A DNA stretch of 64,000 bases from Isoperla grammatica (Eukaryota; Arthropoda; Insecta; Plecoptera; Perlodidae), in the NCBI GenBank assembly GCA_945910005.1, contig OX246743.1, forward strand, positions 13,994,587-14,058,586, written 5' to 3'. Shown here one piece after another: positions 45,301 to 60,300 of this stretch. Position numbers and translations under genes: made by a program. Position 1 is the stretch's first letter, and each line of letters begins with the position of its first letter. Under the pieces are notes generated by a model. It was not told where the DNA came from. It ran no database searches and saw only the letters and a list, made by a program, of their open reading frames with translations.

Positions 45301-48300
45301 ACTGACTTAGCGCAGGGTTTATCAAGTACAGTCACCTTCACAAGCGAGGAAACATGCGTTGTCTTCATATGTTGCATGTAGTTGCACTCATGTCACTGAC
45401 TTAGCGCAGGGTTTATTACGTACAGTCACCGTCACAAGCGAAGAAACATGCATTGTCTTTTTATGTTGCATGTAGTTGCTCTCATGTCACTGACTTAGCG
45501 CAGGGTTTATCAAGTACAGTCACCGTCACAAGCGAGGAAACATGCGTTGTCTTCATATGTTGCATGTAGTTGCTCTCATGTCACTGACTTAGCGCAGGGT
45601 TTATCAAGTACAGTCACCTTCACAAGCGAGGAAACATGCGTTGTCCTCATATGTTTCATGTAGTTGCGGTCATGTCACTGACTTAGCGCAGGGTTTATCA
45701 CGTACAGTCACCTTCACAAGCGAGAAAACATGCGTTGTCTTCATATGTTGCATGAAGTGGCTTTCATATCACTGACTTAGCGCAGGGTTTATCAAGTACA
45801 GTCACCGTCACAAGCGAGGAAACATTCGTTCTCTTCATATGTTGCATGTAGTTGCTCTCATGTCACTGACTTAGCGCAGGGTTTATCACGTACAGTCACT
45901 TTCACAAGCGAGGAAACATGCGTTGTCTTCATATGTTGCATGTAGTTGCTCTCATGTCACTGACTAAGCGCAGGGTTTATCACGTACAGTCACCGTCACA
46001 AGCGAGGAAACATGCGATGTCTTCATATGTTGCATGTAGTTGCTCTCATGTCACTGACTTAGCGCAGGGTTTATCAAGTACAGTCACCTTCACATGCGAG
46101 GAAACATGCGTTGTCTTCATATGTTGCATGTAGTTGCTCTCATGTCACTGACTAAGCGCAGGGTTTATTAAGTACAGTCACCTTCACAAGCGAGGAAACA
46201 TGCGTTGTCTTCATATGTTGCATGTAGTTGCTCTTATGTCGTTGACTTAGCGCGGGGTTTATCAAGTACAGTCACCTTCACAAGCGAGGAAACATGCGTT
46301 GTCCTAATATGTTCAAGAAGTGGCTTTCATGTCACTGACTAAGCGCAGGGTTTATAAAGTACAGTCACCTTCACAAGCGAGGAAACATGCGTTGTCGAAA
46401 TATGTTCAAGAAGTGGCTTTCATGTCACTGACTTAGCGCAGGGTTTATCAAGTACAGTCACCTTCACAAGCGAGGAAACATGCGTTGTCTTCATATGTTG
46501 CATGTAGTTGCACTCATGTCACTGACTAAGCGCAGGGTTTATCAAGTACAGTCACCGTCACAAGCGAGGAAACATGCGTTGTCTTCATATGTTGCATGTA
46601 GTTGCTCTCATGTCAGTGACTTAGCGCAGGGTTTATCAAGTACAGTCACCTACACAAGCGAGGAAACATGCGTTGTCCTCATATGTTGCATGTAGTTGCT
46701 CTCATGTCACTGACTTAGCGCAGGGTTTATCAAGTACAGTCACCGTCACAAGCGAGGAAACATGCGTTGTCTTCATATGTTGCATGTAGTTGCTCTCATG
46801 TCACTGACTTAGCGCAGGGTTTATCAAGTACAGTCACCTTCACAAGCGAAGAAACATGCGTTTTCCTCATATGTTGCATGTAGTTGCGGTCATGTCACTG
46901 ACTTAGCGCAGGGTTTATCAAGTACAGTCACCGTCACAAGCGAGGAAACATGCGTTGTCCTCATATGTTGCATGTAGTTGCTCTCATGTCACTGACTTAG
47001 CGCAGGGTTTATCAAGTACAGTCACCGTCACAAGCGAGGAAACATGCGTTGTCTTCATATGTTGCATGTAGTTGCTCTCATGTCACCGACTTAGCGCAGG
47101 GTTTGTCACGTACAGTCACCTTCACAAGCGAGGAAACATGCGTTGTCTTCATATGTTGCATGAAGTGGCTTTAATAACACTGACTTAGCGCAGGGTTTAT
47201 CAAGTACAGTCACCGTCACAAGCGAGGAAACATTCGTTCTCTTCATATGTTGCATGTAGTGGCTCTCATGTCACTGACTTAGCGCAGGGTTTATCAAGTA
47301 CAGTCACCTTCACAAGCGAGGAAACATGCATTGTCGTCATATGTTGCATGAAGTTGCTCTCATGTCACTGACTTAGCGCAGGGTTTATCAAGTACAGTCA
47401 CCTTCACATGCGAGGAAACATGCGTTGTCTCCACATGTTGCATGTAGTTGCTCTCATGTCACTGACTTAGCGCAGAGTTTATCAAGTACAGTCACCTTCA
47501 CAAGCGAGGAAACAAGCGTTGTCTTCATATGTTCCATGTAGTTGCTCTCATGTCACTGACTAAGCGCAGGGTTTATCAAGTACAGTCACCTTCACAAGCG
47601 AGGAAACATGCGTTGTCCTAATATGTTCAAGAAGTGGCTTTCATGTCACTGACTTAGCGCAGGGTTTATCAAGTACAGTCACCTTCACAAGCGAGGAAAC
47701 ATGCGTTGTCATCATATGTTGCATGTAGTTGCACTCATGTCACTGACTTAGCGCAGGGTTTATTACGTACAGTCACCGTCACAAGCGAGGAAACATGCGT
47801 TGTCTTCATATGTTGCATGTAGTTGCTCTCATGTCACTGACTTAGCGCAGGGTTTATCAAGTACAGTCACCGTCACAAGCGAGGAAACATGCGTTGTCCT
47901 CATATGTTGCATGAACTGGCCTTCATGTCACTGACTTAGCGCAGGGTATATCACGTATAGTAACTTTCCCAAGCGAGGAAACATGCGTTGTCTTCATATG
48001 TTGCATGTAGTTGCTCTCATGTCACTGACTTAGCGCAGGGTTTATCACGTACAGTCACCGTCACAAGCGAGGAAACATGCGATGTCTTCATATGTTGCAT
48101 GTAGTTGCTCTCATGTCACTGACTTAGCGCAGGGTTTATCAAGTACAGTCACCTTCACAAGCGAGGATACATGCGTTGTCCTAATATGTTGCATGTAGTT
48201 GCTCTCATGTCACTGACTTAGCGCAGGGTTTATCAAGTACAGTCACCTTCACAAGCGAGGAAACATGCATTGTCTTCATATGTTGCATGTAGTTGCTCTC

Positions 48301-51300
48301 ATGTCACTGACTAAGCGCAGGGTTTATCAAGTACAGTCACCTTCACAAGCGAGGAAACATGCGTTGTCTTCATATGTTGCATGTAGTTGCTCTTTTGTCA
48401 CTGACTTAGCGCGGGGTTTATCAAGTACAGTCACCTTCACAAGCGAGGAAACATGCGTTGTCCTAATATGTTCAAGAAGTGGCTTTCATGTCACTGACTT
48501 AGCGCAGGGTTTATCAAGTACAGTCACCTTCACAAGCGAGGAAACATGCGTTGTCTTCATATGTTGCATGTAGTTGCACTCATGTCACTGACTTAGCGCA
48601 GGGTTTATCAAGTACAGTCACCGTCACAAGCGAGGAAACATGCGTTGTCTTCATATGTTGCATGTAGTTGCTCTCATGTCAGTGACTTAGCGCAGGGTTT
48701 ATCAAGTACAGTCACCTACACAAGCGAGGAAACATGCGTTGTCCTCATATGTTGCATGTAGTTGCTCTCATGTCACTGACTTAGCGCAGGGTTTATCAAG
48801 TACAGTCACCGTCACAAGCGAGGAAACATGCGTTGTCTTCATATGTTGCATGTAGTTGCTCTCATGTCACTGACTTAGCGCAGGGTTTATCAAGTACAGT
48901 CACCTTCACAAGCGAAGAAACATGCGTTGTCCTCATATGTTGCATGTAGTTGCGGTCATGTCACTGACTTAGCGCAGGGTTTATCACGTACAGTCACCTT
49001 CACAAGCGAGGAAACATACGTTGTCTTCATATGTTGCATGAAGTGGCTTTCATATCACTGACTTAGCGCAGGGTTTTTCAAGTACAGTCACCGTCACAAG
49101 CGAGGAAACATTAGTTCTCTTCATATGTTGCATGTAGTTGCTCTCATGTCACTAACTTAGCGCAGGGTTTATCACGTACAGTCACTTTCACAAGCGAGAA
49201 AACATGCGTTTTCTTCATATGCTGCATGTAGTTGCTCTCATGTCACTGACTTAGCGCAGGGTTTATCTAGTACAGTTTCCGTCACAAGCGAGGAAACATG
49301 CGTTGTCTTCATTGGTTGCATGTAGTTGCTCTTATGTCACTGACTTAGCGCAGGGTTTATCAAGTTCAGTCACCGTCACAAGCGAGAAAACATGCGTTGT
49401 CCTCAAATGTTGCATGAACTGGCCTTCATGTCACTGACTTAGCGCAGGGTATATCACGTACAGTAACTTTCCCAAGCGAGGAAACATGTGTTGTCTTCAT
49501 ATGTTGCATGTAGTTGCTCTCATGTCACTGACTTAGCGCAGGGTTTATCACGTACAGTCACCGTCACAAGCGAGGAAACATGCGATGTCTTCATATGTTG
49601 CATGTAGTTGCTCTCATGTCACTGACTTAGCGCAGGGTTTATCAAGTACAGTCACCTTCACAAGCGAGGAAACATGCGTTGTCCTAATATGTTGCATGTA
49701 GTTGCTCTCATGTCGCTGACTTAGCGCAGGGTTTATCAAGTACAGTCACCTTCACAAGCCAGGAAACATGCATTGTCGTCATATGTTGCATGAAGTTGCT
49801 CTCATGTCACTGACTTAGCGCAGGGTTTATCAAGTACAGTCACCTTCACATGCGAGGAAACATGCGTTGTCTTCACATGTTGCATGTAGTTGCTCTCATG
49901 TCACTGACTTAGCGCAGGGTTTATCAAGTACAGTCACATTCACAAGCGAGGAAACATGCGTTGTCCTCATATGTTTCATGTAGTTGCGGTCATGTCACCG
50001 ACTTAGCGCAGGGTTTGTCACGTACAGTCACCTTCACAAGCGAGGAAACATGCGTTGTCTTCATATGTTGCATGAAGTGGCTTTCATAACACTGACTTAG
50101 CGCAGGGTTTATCAAGTACAGTCACCGTCACAAGCGAGGAAACATTCGTTCTCTTCATATGTTGCATGTAGTGGCTCTCATGTCACTGACTTAGCGCAGG
50201 GTTTATCAAGTACAGTCACCTTCACAAGCGAGGAAACATGCATTGTCGTCATATGTTGCATGAAGTTGCTCTCATGTCACTGACTTAGCGCAGGGTTTAT
50301 CAAGTACAGTCACCTTCACATGCGAGGAAACATGCGTTGTCTCCACATGTTGCATGTAGTTGCTCTCATGTCACTGACTTAGCGCAGGGTTTATCAAGTA
50401 CAGTCACATTCACAAGCGAGGAAACATGCGTTGTCCTCATATGTTTCATGTAGTTGGGGTCATGTCACCGACTTAGCGCAGGGTTTATCACGTACAGTCA
50501 CCTTCACAAGCGAGGAAACAAGCGTTGTCTTCATATGTTCCATGTAGTTGCTCTCATGTCACTGACTAAGCGCAGGGTTTATCAAGTACAGTCACCTTCA
50601 CAAGCGAGGAAACATGCGTTGTCCTAATATGTTCAAGAAGTGGCTTTCATGTCACTGACTTAGCGCAGGGTTTATCAAGTACAGTCACCTTCACAAGCGA
50701 GGAAACATGCGTTGTCATCATATGTTGCATGTAGTTGCACTCATGTCACTGACTTAGCGCAGGGTTTATTACGTACAGTCACCGTCACAAGCGAGGAAAC
50801 ATGCGTTGTCTTCATATGTTGCATGTAGTTGCTCTCATGTCACTGACTTAGCGCAGGGTTTATCAAGTACAGTCACCGTCACAAGCGAGGAAACATGCGT
50901 TGTCCTCATATGTTGCATGAACTGGCCTTCATGTCACTGACTTAGCGCAGGGTATATCACGTATAGTAACTTTCCCAAGCGAGGAAACATGCGTTGTCTT
51001 CATATGTTGCATGTAGTTGCTCTCATGTCACTGACTTAGCGCAGGGTTTATCACGTACAGTCACCGTCACAAGCGAGGAAACATGCGATGTCTTCATATG
51101 TTGCATGTAGTTGCTCTCATGTCACTGACTTAGCGCAGGGTTTATCAAGTACAGTCACCTTCACAAGCGAGGAAACATGCGTTGTCCTAATATGTTGCAT
51201 GTAGTTGCTCTCATGTCACTGACTTAGCGCAGGGTTTATCAAGTACAGTCACCTTCACAAGCGAGGAAACATGCATTGTCTTCATATGTTGCATGTAGTT

Positions 51301-51351
51301 GCTCTCATGTCACTGACTTAGCCCAGGGTTTATCAAGTACAGTCACCGTCA
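39333..51351 (+). repeat. Higher-order unit B1, 12019 bp (expanded)
   Basis: Same order of variants as A1, plus an extra block at about 45.65-47.09 kb. Private variants shared with the unit at 62056 are caaggtcagtc (about 39222, just before the boundary) and tgtaaatgctc (about 39465). Confidence 0.8.
45650..47090 (+). repeat. Extra 15-monomer block inside B1
   Basis: Between matched variants (cactaacttag and tgttccatg) this unit is 1409 bp longer than A1 or A2, about 15 monomers. The extra block repeats the variant order seen from about 42.93 kb (tgtttcatg, then aagtggctttcatatcac, cattcgttctc, gcgatgtc, the gtcagtgac monomer). It also has private changes such as gttgtcgaaatatg and cttatgtcgttgac. 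A local duplication within the array explains it; the edges are approximate. Confidence 0.7.
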
Positions 51352-54300
51352 CATGCGAGGAAATATGCGTTGTCTTCATATGTTGCATGTAGTTGCTCTC
51401 ATGTCACTGACTAAGCGCAGGGTTTATCATGTACAGTCACCTTCACAAGCGAGGAAACATGCGTTGTCTTCATATGTTGCATGTAGTTGCTCTCATGTCA
51501 CTGACATAGCGCAGGGTTTATCAAGTACAGTCACCTTCACTAGCGAGGAAACATGCGTTGTCCTAATATGTTCAAGAAGTGGCTTTCATGTCACTGACTT
51601 AGCGCTGGGTTTATCAAGTACAGTCACCTTCACAAGCGAGGAAACATGCATTGTCCTAATATGTTCAAAAAGTGGCTTTCATGTCACTGACTTAGCGCAG
51701 GGTTTATCAAGTACAGTCACCTTCACAAGCGAGGAAACATGCGTTGTCTTCATATGTTGCATGTAGTTGCTCTCATGTCACTGACTTAGCGAGGGGTTTA
51801 TCAAGTACAGTCACCGTCACAAGCGAGGAAACATGCGTTGTCTTCATATGTTGCATGTAGTTGCTCTCATGTCACTGACTTAGCGCAGGGATTATCAAGT
51901 ACAGTCACCTTCACAAGCGAGGAAACATGCGTTGTCTTCATATGTTGCATGTAGTTGCTCTCATGTCACTGACTTAGCGCAGGGTTTATCAAGTACAGTC
52001 ACATTTACAAGCGAGGAAACATGCGTTGTCTTCATATGTTGCATGTAGTTGCTCTCATGTCACTGACTTAGCGCAGGGATTATCAAGTACAGTCACCTTC
52101 ACAAGCGAGGAAACATGCGTTGTCTTCATATGTTGCATGTAGTTGCTCTCATGTCACTGACTTAGCGCAGGGTTTATCAAGTACAGTCACATTTACAAGC
52201 GAGGAAACATGCGTTGTCTTCATTGGTTGCATGTAGTTGCTCTTATGTCACTGACTTAGCGCAGGGTTTACCAAGTACAGTCACCTTCACATGCGAGGAA
52301 ACATGCGTTGTCTTCATATGTTGCATGTAGTTGCTTTCATGTCACTGACTTAGCGCAGGGTTTATCACGTACAGTCACTTTCACAAGCGAGAACACATGC
52401 GTTGTCTTCATATGTTGCATGTAGTTGCTCTCATGTCACTGACTTAGCGCAGGGTTTATCACGTACAGTCACTTTCAACAGCGAGGAAATATGCGTTGTC
52501 TTCATATGTTGCATGTAGTTGCTCTTATGTCACTGACTTAGCGCAGGGTTTATCAAGTACAGTCACCTTCACATGCGAGGAAACATGCGTTGTCTTCATA
52601 TGTTGCATGTAGTTGCTCTCATGTCACTGACTTAGCGCAGGGTTTATCACGTACAGTCACTTTCACAAGCGAGAAAACATGCGTTGTCCTCATATGTTGC
52701 ATGAACTGGCCTTCATGATACTGACTTAGCGCAGGGTTTATCACGTACAGTAACTTTCCCAAGCGAGGAAACATGCGTTGTCTTCATATGTTGCATGTAG
52801 TTGCTCTCATGTCACTGACTTAGCGCAGGGTTTATCACGTACAGTCACCGTCACAAGCGAGGAAACATGCGATGTCTTCATATGTTGCATGTAGTTGCTC
52901 TCATGTCACTGACTTAGGGCAGGGTTTATCAAGTACAGTCACCTTAACAAGCGAGGAAACATGCGTTGTCCTAATATGTTGCATGTAGTTGCTCTTATGT
53001 CACTGACTTAGCGCAGGGTTTATCAAGTACAGTCACCTTCACATGCGAGGAAACATGCGTTGTCTTCATATGTTGCATGTAGTTGCTCTCATGTCACTGA
53101 CTTAGCGCAGGGTTTATCAAAAACAGTCACCTTCACAAGCGAGAAAACATGCTTTGTCTTCATATGTTGCATGTAGTTGCTCTCATGTCACTGACTAAGC
53201 GCAGGGTTTATCACGTACAGTCACCCTCACAAGCGAGGAAACATGCGTTGTCTTCATATGTTGCATGTAGTTGCTCTCATGTCACTTACGTAGCGCAGGG
53301 TTTATCAATTACAGTCACCTTCACAAGCGAGGAAACATGCGTTGTCCTAATATGTTCAAGAAGTGGCTTTCATGTCACTGACTTAGCGCAGGGTTTATCA
53401 AGTACAGTTACCGTCACAAGCGAGGAAACATTCGTTCTCTTCATATGTTGCATGAAGTTGCTCTCATGTCACTGACTTAGCGCAGGGATTATCAAGTACA
53501 GTCACCTTCACAAGCGAGGAAACATGCGTTGTCTTCATATGTTGCATGTAGTTGCTCTCATGTCACTGACTTAGCGCAGGGTTTATCAAGTACAGTCACA
53601 TTTACAAGCGAGGAAACATGCGTTGTCTTCATTGGTTGCATGTAGTTGCTCTCATGTCACTGACTTAGCGCAGGGTTAATCAAGTACAGTAACCTTCACA
53701 AGCGAGGAAACATGCGTTGTCTTCATATGTTGCATGTAGTTGTCCTCATGTCACTGACTAAGCGCAGGGTTTATCACGTAAAGTCACCTTCACAAGCGAA
53801 GAAACATGCGTTGTCCTCATATGTTGCATGTAGTTGCTCTCATGTCACTGACTTAGCGCAGGGTGTATCACGTACAGTCACCATCACAAGCGAGGAAACA
53901 TGCGTTGTCTTCATATGTTGCATGAAGTGGCTCTCATGTCACTGACTTAGCGAAGGGTTTATCAAGTACAGTCACCGTCACAAGCGAGGAAACATGCGTT
54001 GTCTTCATATGTTGCATGTAGTTGCTCTCATGTCACTGACTTAGCGCAGGGTTTATCAAGTACAGTCACCGTCACAAGCGAGGAAACATGCGTTGTCCTA
54101 ATATGTTGCATGTGCTGCTCTCGTGTCACTGACTTAGCGCAGGGTTTATCAAGTACAGTCACCTTCACAAGCGAGGAAACATGCGTTGTCTTCATATGTT
54201 GCATGAAGTGGCTCTCATGTCACTGACTTAGCGCAGGGTTTATCAAGTACAGTCACCGTCACAAGCGAGGAAACATGCGTTGTCCTTATATGTTGCATTA

Positions 54301-57300
54301 GTTGCTCTCATGTCACTGACTTAGCGCAGAGTTTATCAAGTACAGTCACCTTCACAAGCGAGGAAACATGCGTTGTCTTCATATGTTGCAAGTAGTTGCT
54401 TTCATGTCACTGACTTAGCGCATGGTTTATCAAGTACAGTCACCTTCACAAGCGAGGAAACATGCGTTGTCTTCATATGTTGCATGTAGTTGCTCTCATG
54501 TCACTGACTAAGCGCAGGGTTTATCAAGTACAGTCACCTTCACAAGCGAGGAAACATGCGTTGTATTCATATGTTGCATGTAGTTGCTCTTATGTTACTG
54601 ACTTAGCGCAGGGTTTATCAAGTACAGTCACCTTCACAAGCGAGGAAACATGCGTTGTCCTAATATGTTCAAGAAGTGGCTTTCATGTCACTGACTTAGC
54701 GCAGGGTTTTATTAAGTACAGTCACCTTCACAAGCGAGGAAACATGCGTTGTCTGTATGTTGCATGTAGTTGCACTCATGTCACTGACTTAGCGCAGGGT
54801 TTATTACGTACAGTCACCGTCACAAGCGAAGAAACATGCATTGTCTTTATATGTTGCATGTAGTTGCTCTCATGTCACTGACTTAGCGCAGGGTTTATCA
54901 AGTACAGTCACCGTCACAAGCGAGGAAACATGCGTTGTCTTCATATGTTGCATGTAGTTGCTCTCATGTCACTGACTAAGCGCAGGGTTTATCAAGTACA
55001 GTCACCTTCACAAGCGAGGAAACATGCGTTGTCCTCATATGTTTCATGTAGTTGCGGTCATGTCACTGACTTAGCGCAGGGTTTATCACGTACAGTCACC
55101 TTCACAAGCGAGGAAACATGCGTTGTCTTCATATGTTGCATGAAGTGGCTTTCATATCACTGACTTAGCGCAGGGTTTATCAAGTACAGTCACCGTCACA
55201 AGCGAGGAAACATTCGTTCTCTTCATATGTTGCATGTAGTTGCTCTCATGTCACTGACTTAGCGCAGGGTTTATCACGTACAGTCACTTTCACAAGCGAG
55301 GAAACATGCGTTGTCTTCATATGTCGCATGTAGTTGCTCTCATGTCACTGACTAAGCGCAGGGTTTATCACGTACAGTCACCGTCACAAGCGAGGAAACA
55401 TGCGATGTCTTCATATGTTGCATGTAGTTGCTCTCATGTCACTGACCTAGCGCAGGGTTTATCAAGTACAGTCACCTTCACATGCGAGGAAACATGCGTT
55501 GTCTTCATATGTTGCATGTAGTTGCTCTCATGTCACTGACTAAGCGCAGGGTTTATCAAGTACAGTCACCTTCACAAGCGAGGAAACATGCGTTGTCTTC
55601 ATATGTTGCATGTAGTTGCTCTTTTGTCACTGACTTAGCGCGGGGTTTATCAAGTACAGTCACCTTCACAAGCGAGGAAACATGCGTTGTCCTAATATGT
55701 TCAAGAAGTGGCTTTCATGTCACTGACTTAGCGCAGGGTTTATCAAGTACAGTCACCTTCACAAGCGAGGAAACATGCGTTGTCTTCATATGTTGCATGT
55801 AGTTGCACTCATGTCACTGACTTAGCGCAGGGTTTATCAAGTACAGTCACCGTCACAAGCGAGGAAACATGCGTTGTCTTCATATGTTGCATGTAGTTGC
55901 TCTCATGTCAGTGACTTAGCGCAGGGTTTATCAAGTACAGTCACCTACACAAGCGAGGAAACATTCGTTGTCCTCATATGTTGCATGTAGTTGCTCTCAT
56001 GTCACTGACTTAGCGCAGGGTTTATCAAGTACAGTCACCGTCACAAGAGAGGAAACATGCGTTGTCTTCATATGTTGCATGTAGTTGCTCTCATGTCACT
56101 GACTTAGCGCAGGGTTTATCAAGTACAGTCACCTTCACAAGCGAAGAAACATGCGTTGTCCTCATATGTTGCATGTAGTTGCGGTCATGTCACTGACTTA
56201 GCGCAGGGTTTATCACGTACAGTCACCTTCACAAGCGAGGAAACATGCGTTGTCTTCATATGTTGCATGAAGTGGCTTTCATATCACTGACTTAGCGCAG
56301 GGTTTTTCAAGTACAGTCACCGTCACAAGCGAGGAAACATTAGTTCTCTTCATATGTTGCATGAAGTTGCTCTCATGTCACTAACTTAGCGCAGGGTTTA
56401 TCACGTACAGTCACTTTCACAAGCGAGAAAACTTGCGTTTTCTTCATATGCTGCATGTAGTTGCTCTCATGTCACTGACTTAGCGCAGGGTTGATCTAGT
56501 ACAGTTTCCGTCACAAGCGAGGAAACATGCGTTGTCTTCATTGGTTGCATGTAGTTGCTCTTATGTCACTGACTTAGCGCAGGGTTTATCAAGTTCAGTC
56601 ACCGTCACAAGCGAGAAAACATGCGTTGTCCTCAAATGTTGCATGAACTGGCCTTCATGTCACTGACTTAGCGCAGGGTATATCACGTACAGTAACTTTC
56701 CCAAGCGAGGAAACATGTGTTGTCTTCATATGTTGCATGTAGTTGCTCTCATGTCACTGACTTAGCGCAGGGTTTATCACGTACAGTCACCGTCACAAGC
56801 GAGGAAACATGCGATGTCTTCATATGTTGCATGTAGTTGCTCTCATGTCACTGACTTAGCGCAGGGTTTATCAAGTACAGTCACCTTCACAAGCGAGGAA
56901 ACATGCGTTGGCCCTAATATGTTGCATGTAGTTGCTCTTATGTCACTGACTTAGCGCAGGGTTTATCAAGTACAGTCACCTTCACAAGCGAGGAAACATG
57001 CATTGTCGTCATATGTTGCATGAAGTTGCTCTCATGTCACTGACTTAGCGCAGGGTTTATCAAGTACAGTCACCTTCACATGCGAGGAAACATGCGTTGT
57101 CTTCACATGTTGCATGTAGTTGCTCTCATGTCACTGACTTAGCGCAGGGTTTATCAAGTACAGTCACATTCAAAAGCGAGGAAACATGCGTTGTCCTCAT
57201 ATGTTTCATGTAGTTGCGGTCATGTCACCGACTTAGCGCAGGGTTTATCACGTACAGTCACCTTCACAAGCGAGGAAACATGCGTTGTCCTAATATGTTC

Positions 57301-60300
57301 AAGAAGTGGCTTTCATGTCACTGACTTAGCGCAGGGTTTATCAAGTACAGTCACCTTCACAAGCGAGAAAACATGCGTTGTCCTAATATGTTCAAGAAGT
57401 GGCTTTCATGTCACTGACTTAGCGCAGGGTTTATCAAGTACAGTCACCTTCACAAGCGAGGAAACATGCGTTGTCTTCATATGTTGCATGTAGTTGCACT
57501 CATGTCACTGACTTAGCGCAGGGTTTATTACGTACAGTCACCGTCACAAGCGAAGAAACATGCATTGTCTTTTTATGTTGCATGTAGTTGCTCTCATGTC
57601 ACTGACTTAGCGCAGGGTTTATCAAGTACAGTCACCGTCACAAGCGAGGAAACATGCGTTGTCTTCATATGTTGCATGTAGTTGCTCTCATGTCACTGAC
57701 TTAGCGCAGGGTTTATCAAGTACAGTCACCTTCACAAGCGAGGAAACATGCGTTGTCCTCATATGTTTCATGTAGTTGCGGTCATGTCACCGACTTAGCG
57801 CAGGGTTTGTCACGTACAGTCACCTTCACAAGCGAGGAAACATGCGTTGTCTTCATATGTTGCATGAAGTGGCTTTAATAACACTGACTTAGCGCAGGGT
57901 TTATCAAGTACAGTCACCGTCACAAGCGAGGAAACATTCGTTCTCTTCATATGTTGCATGTAGTGGCTCTCATGTCACTGACTTAGCGCAGGGTTTATCA
58001 AGTACAGTCACCTTCACAAGCGAGGAAACATGCATTGTCGTCATATGTTGCATGAAGTTGCTCTCATGTCACTGACTTAGCGCAGGGTTTATCAAGTACA
58101 GTCACCTTCACATGCGAGGAAACATGCGTTGTCTCCACATGTTGCATGTAGTTGCTCTCATGTCACTGACTTAGCGCAGAGTTTATCAAGTACAGTCACC
58201 TTCACAAGCGAGGAAACAAGCGTTGTCTTCATATGTTCCATGTAGTTGCTCTCATGTCACTGACTAAGCGCAGGGTTTATCAAGTACAGTCACCTTCACA
58301 AGCGAGGAAACATGCGTTGTCCTAATATGTTCAAGAAGTGGCTTTCATGTCACTGACTTAGCGCAGGGTTTATCAAGTACAGTCACCTTCACAAGCGAGG
58401 AAACATGCGTTGTCATCATATGTTGCATGTAGTTGCACTCATGTCACTGACTTAGCGCAGGGTTTATTACGTACAGTCACCGTCACAAGCGAGGAAACAT
58501 GCGTTGTCTTCATATGTTGCATGTAGTTGCTCTCATGTCACTGACTTAGCGCAGGGTTTATCAAGTACAGTCACCGTCACAAGCGAGGAAACATGCGTTG
58601 TCCTCATATGTTGCATGAACTGGCCTTCATGTCACTGACTTAGCGCAGGGTATATCACGTATAGTAACTTTCCCAAGCGAGGAAACATGCGTTGTCTTCA
58701 TATGTTGCATGTAGTTGCTCTCATGTCACTGACTTAGCGCAGGGTTTATCACGTACAGTCACCGTCACAAGCGAGGAAACATGCGATGTCTTCATATGTT
58801 GCATGTAGTTGCTCTCATGTCACTGACTTAGCGCAGGGTTTATCAAGTACAGTCACCTTCACAAGCGAGGATACATGCGTTGTCCTAATATGTTGCATGT
58901 AGTTGCTCTCATGTCACTGACTTAGCGCAGGGTTTATCAAGTACAGTCACCTTCACAAGCGAGGAAACATGCATTGTCTTCATATGTTGCATGTAGTTGC
59001 TCTCATGTCACTGACTAAGCGCAGGGTTTATCAAGTACAGTCACCTTCACAAGCGAGGAAACATGCGTTGTCTTCATATGTTGCATGTAGTTGCTCTTTT
59101 GTCACTGACTTAGCGCGGGGTTTATCAAGTACAGTCACCTTCACAAGCGAGGAAACATGCGTTGTCCTAATATGTTCAAGAAGTGGCTTTCATGTCACTG
59201 ACTTAGCGCAGGGTTTATCAAGTACAGTCACCTTCACAAGCGAGGAAACATGCGTTGTCTTCATATGTTGCATGTAGTTGCACTCATGTCACTGACTTAG
59301 CGCAGGGTTTATCAAGTACAGTCACCGTCACAAGCGAGGAAACATGCGTTGTCTTCATATGTTGCATGTAGTTGCTCTCATGTCAGTGACTTAGCGCAGG
59401 GTTTATCAAGTACAGTCACCTACACAAGCGAGGAAACATGCGTTGTCCTCATATGTTGCATGTAGTTGCTCTCATGTCACTGACTTAGCGCAGGGTTTAT
59501 CAAGTACAGTCACCGTCACAAGCGAGGAAACATGCGTTGTCTTCATATGTTGCATGTAGTTGCTCTCATGTCACTGACTTAGCGCAGGGTTTATCAAGTA
59601 CAGTCACCTTCACAAGCGAAGAAACATGCGTTGTCCTCATATGTTGCATGTAGTTGCGGTCATGTCACTGACTTAGCGCAGGGTTTATCACGTACAGTCA
59701 CCTTCACAAGCGAGGAAACATACGTTGTCTTCATATGTTGCATGAAGTGGCTTTCATATCACTGACTTAGCGCAGGGTTTTTCAAGTACAGTCACCGTCA
59801 CAAGCGAGGAAACATTAGTTCTCTTCATATGTTGCATGTAGTTGCTCTCATGTCACTAACTTAGCGCAGGGTTTATCACGTACAGTCACTTTCACAAGCG
59901 AGAAAACATGCGTTTTCTTCATATGCTGCATGTAGTTGCTCTCATGTCACTGACTTAGCGCAGGGTTTATCTAGTACAGTTTCCGTCACAAGCGAGGAAA
60001 CATGCGTTGTCTTCATTGGTTGCATGTAGTTGCTCTTATGTCACTGACTTAGCGCAGGGTTTATCAAGTTCAGTCACCGTCACAAGCGAGAAAACATGCG
60101 TTGTCCTCAAATGTTGCATGAACTGGCCTTCATGTCACTGACTTAGCGCAGGGTATATCACGTACAGTAACTTTCCCAAGCGAGGAAACATGTGTTGTCT
60201 TCATATGTTGCATGTAGTTGCTCTCATGTCACTGACTTAGCGCAGGGTTTATCACGTACAGTCACCGTCACAAGCGAGGAAACATGCGATGTCTTCATAT

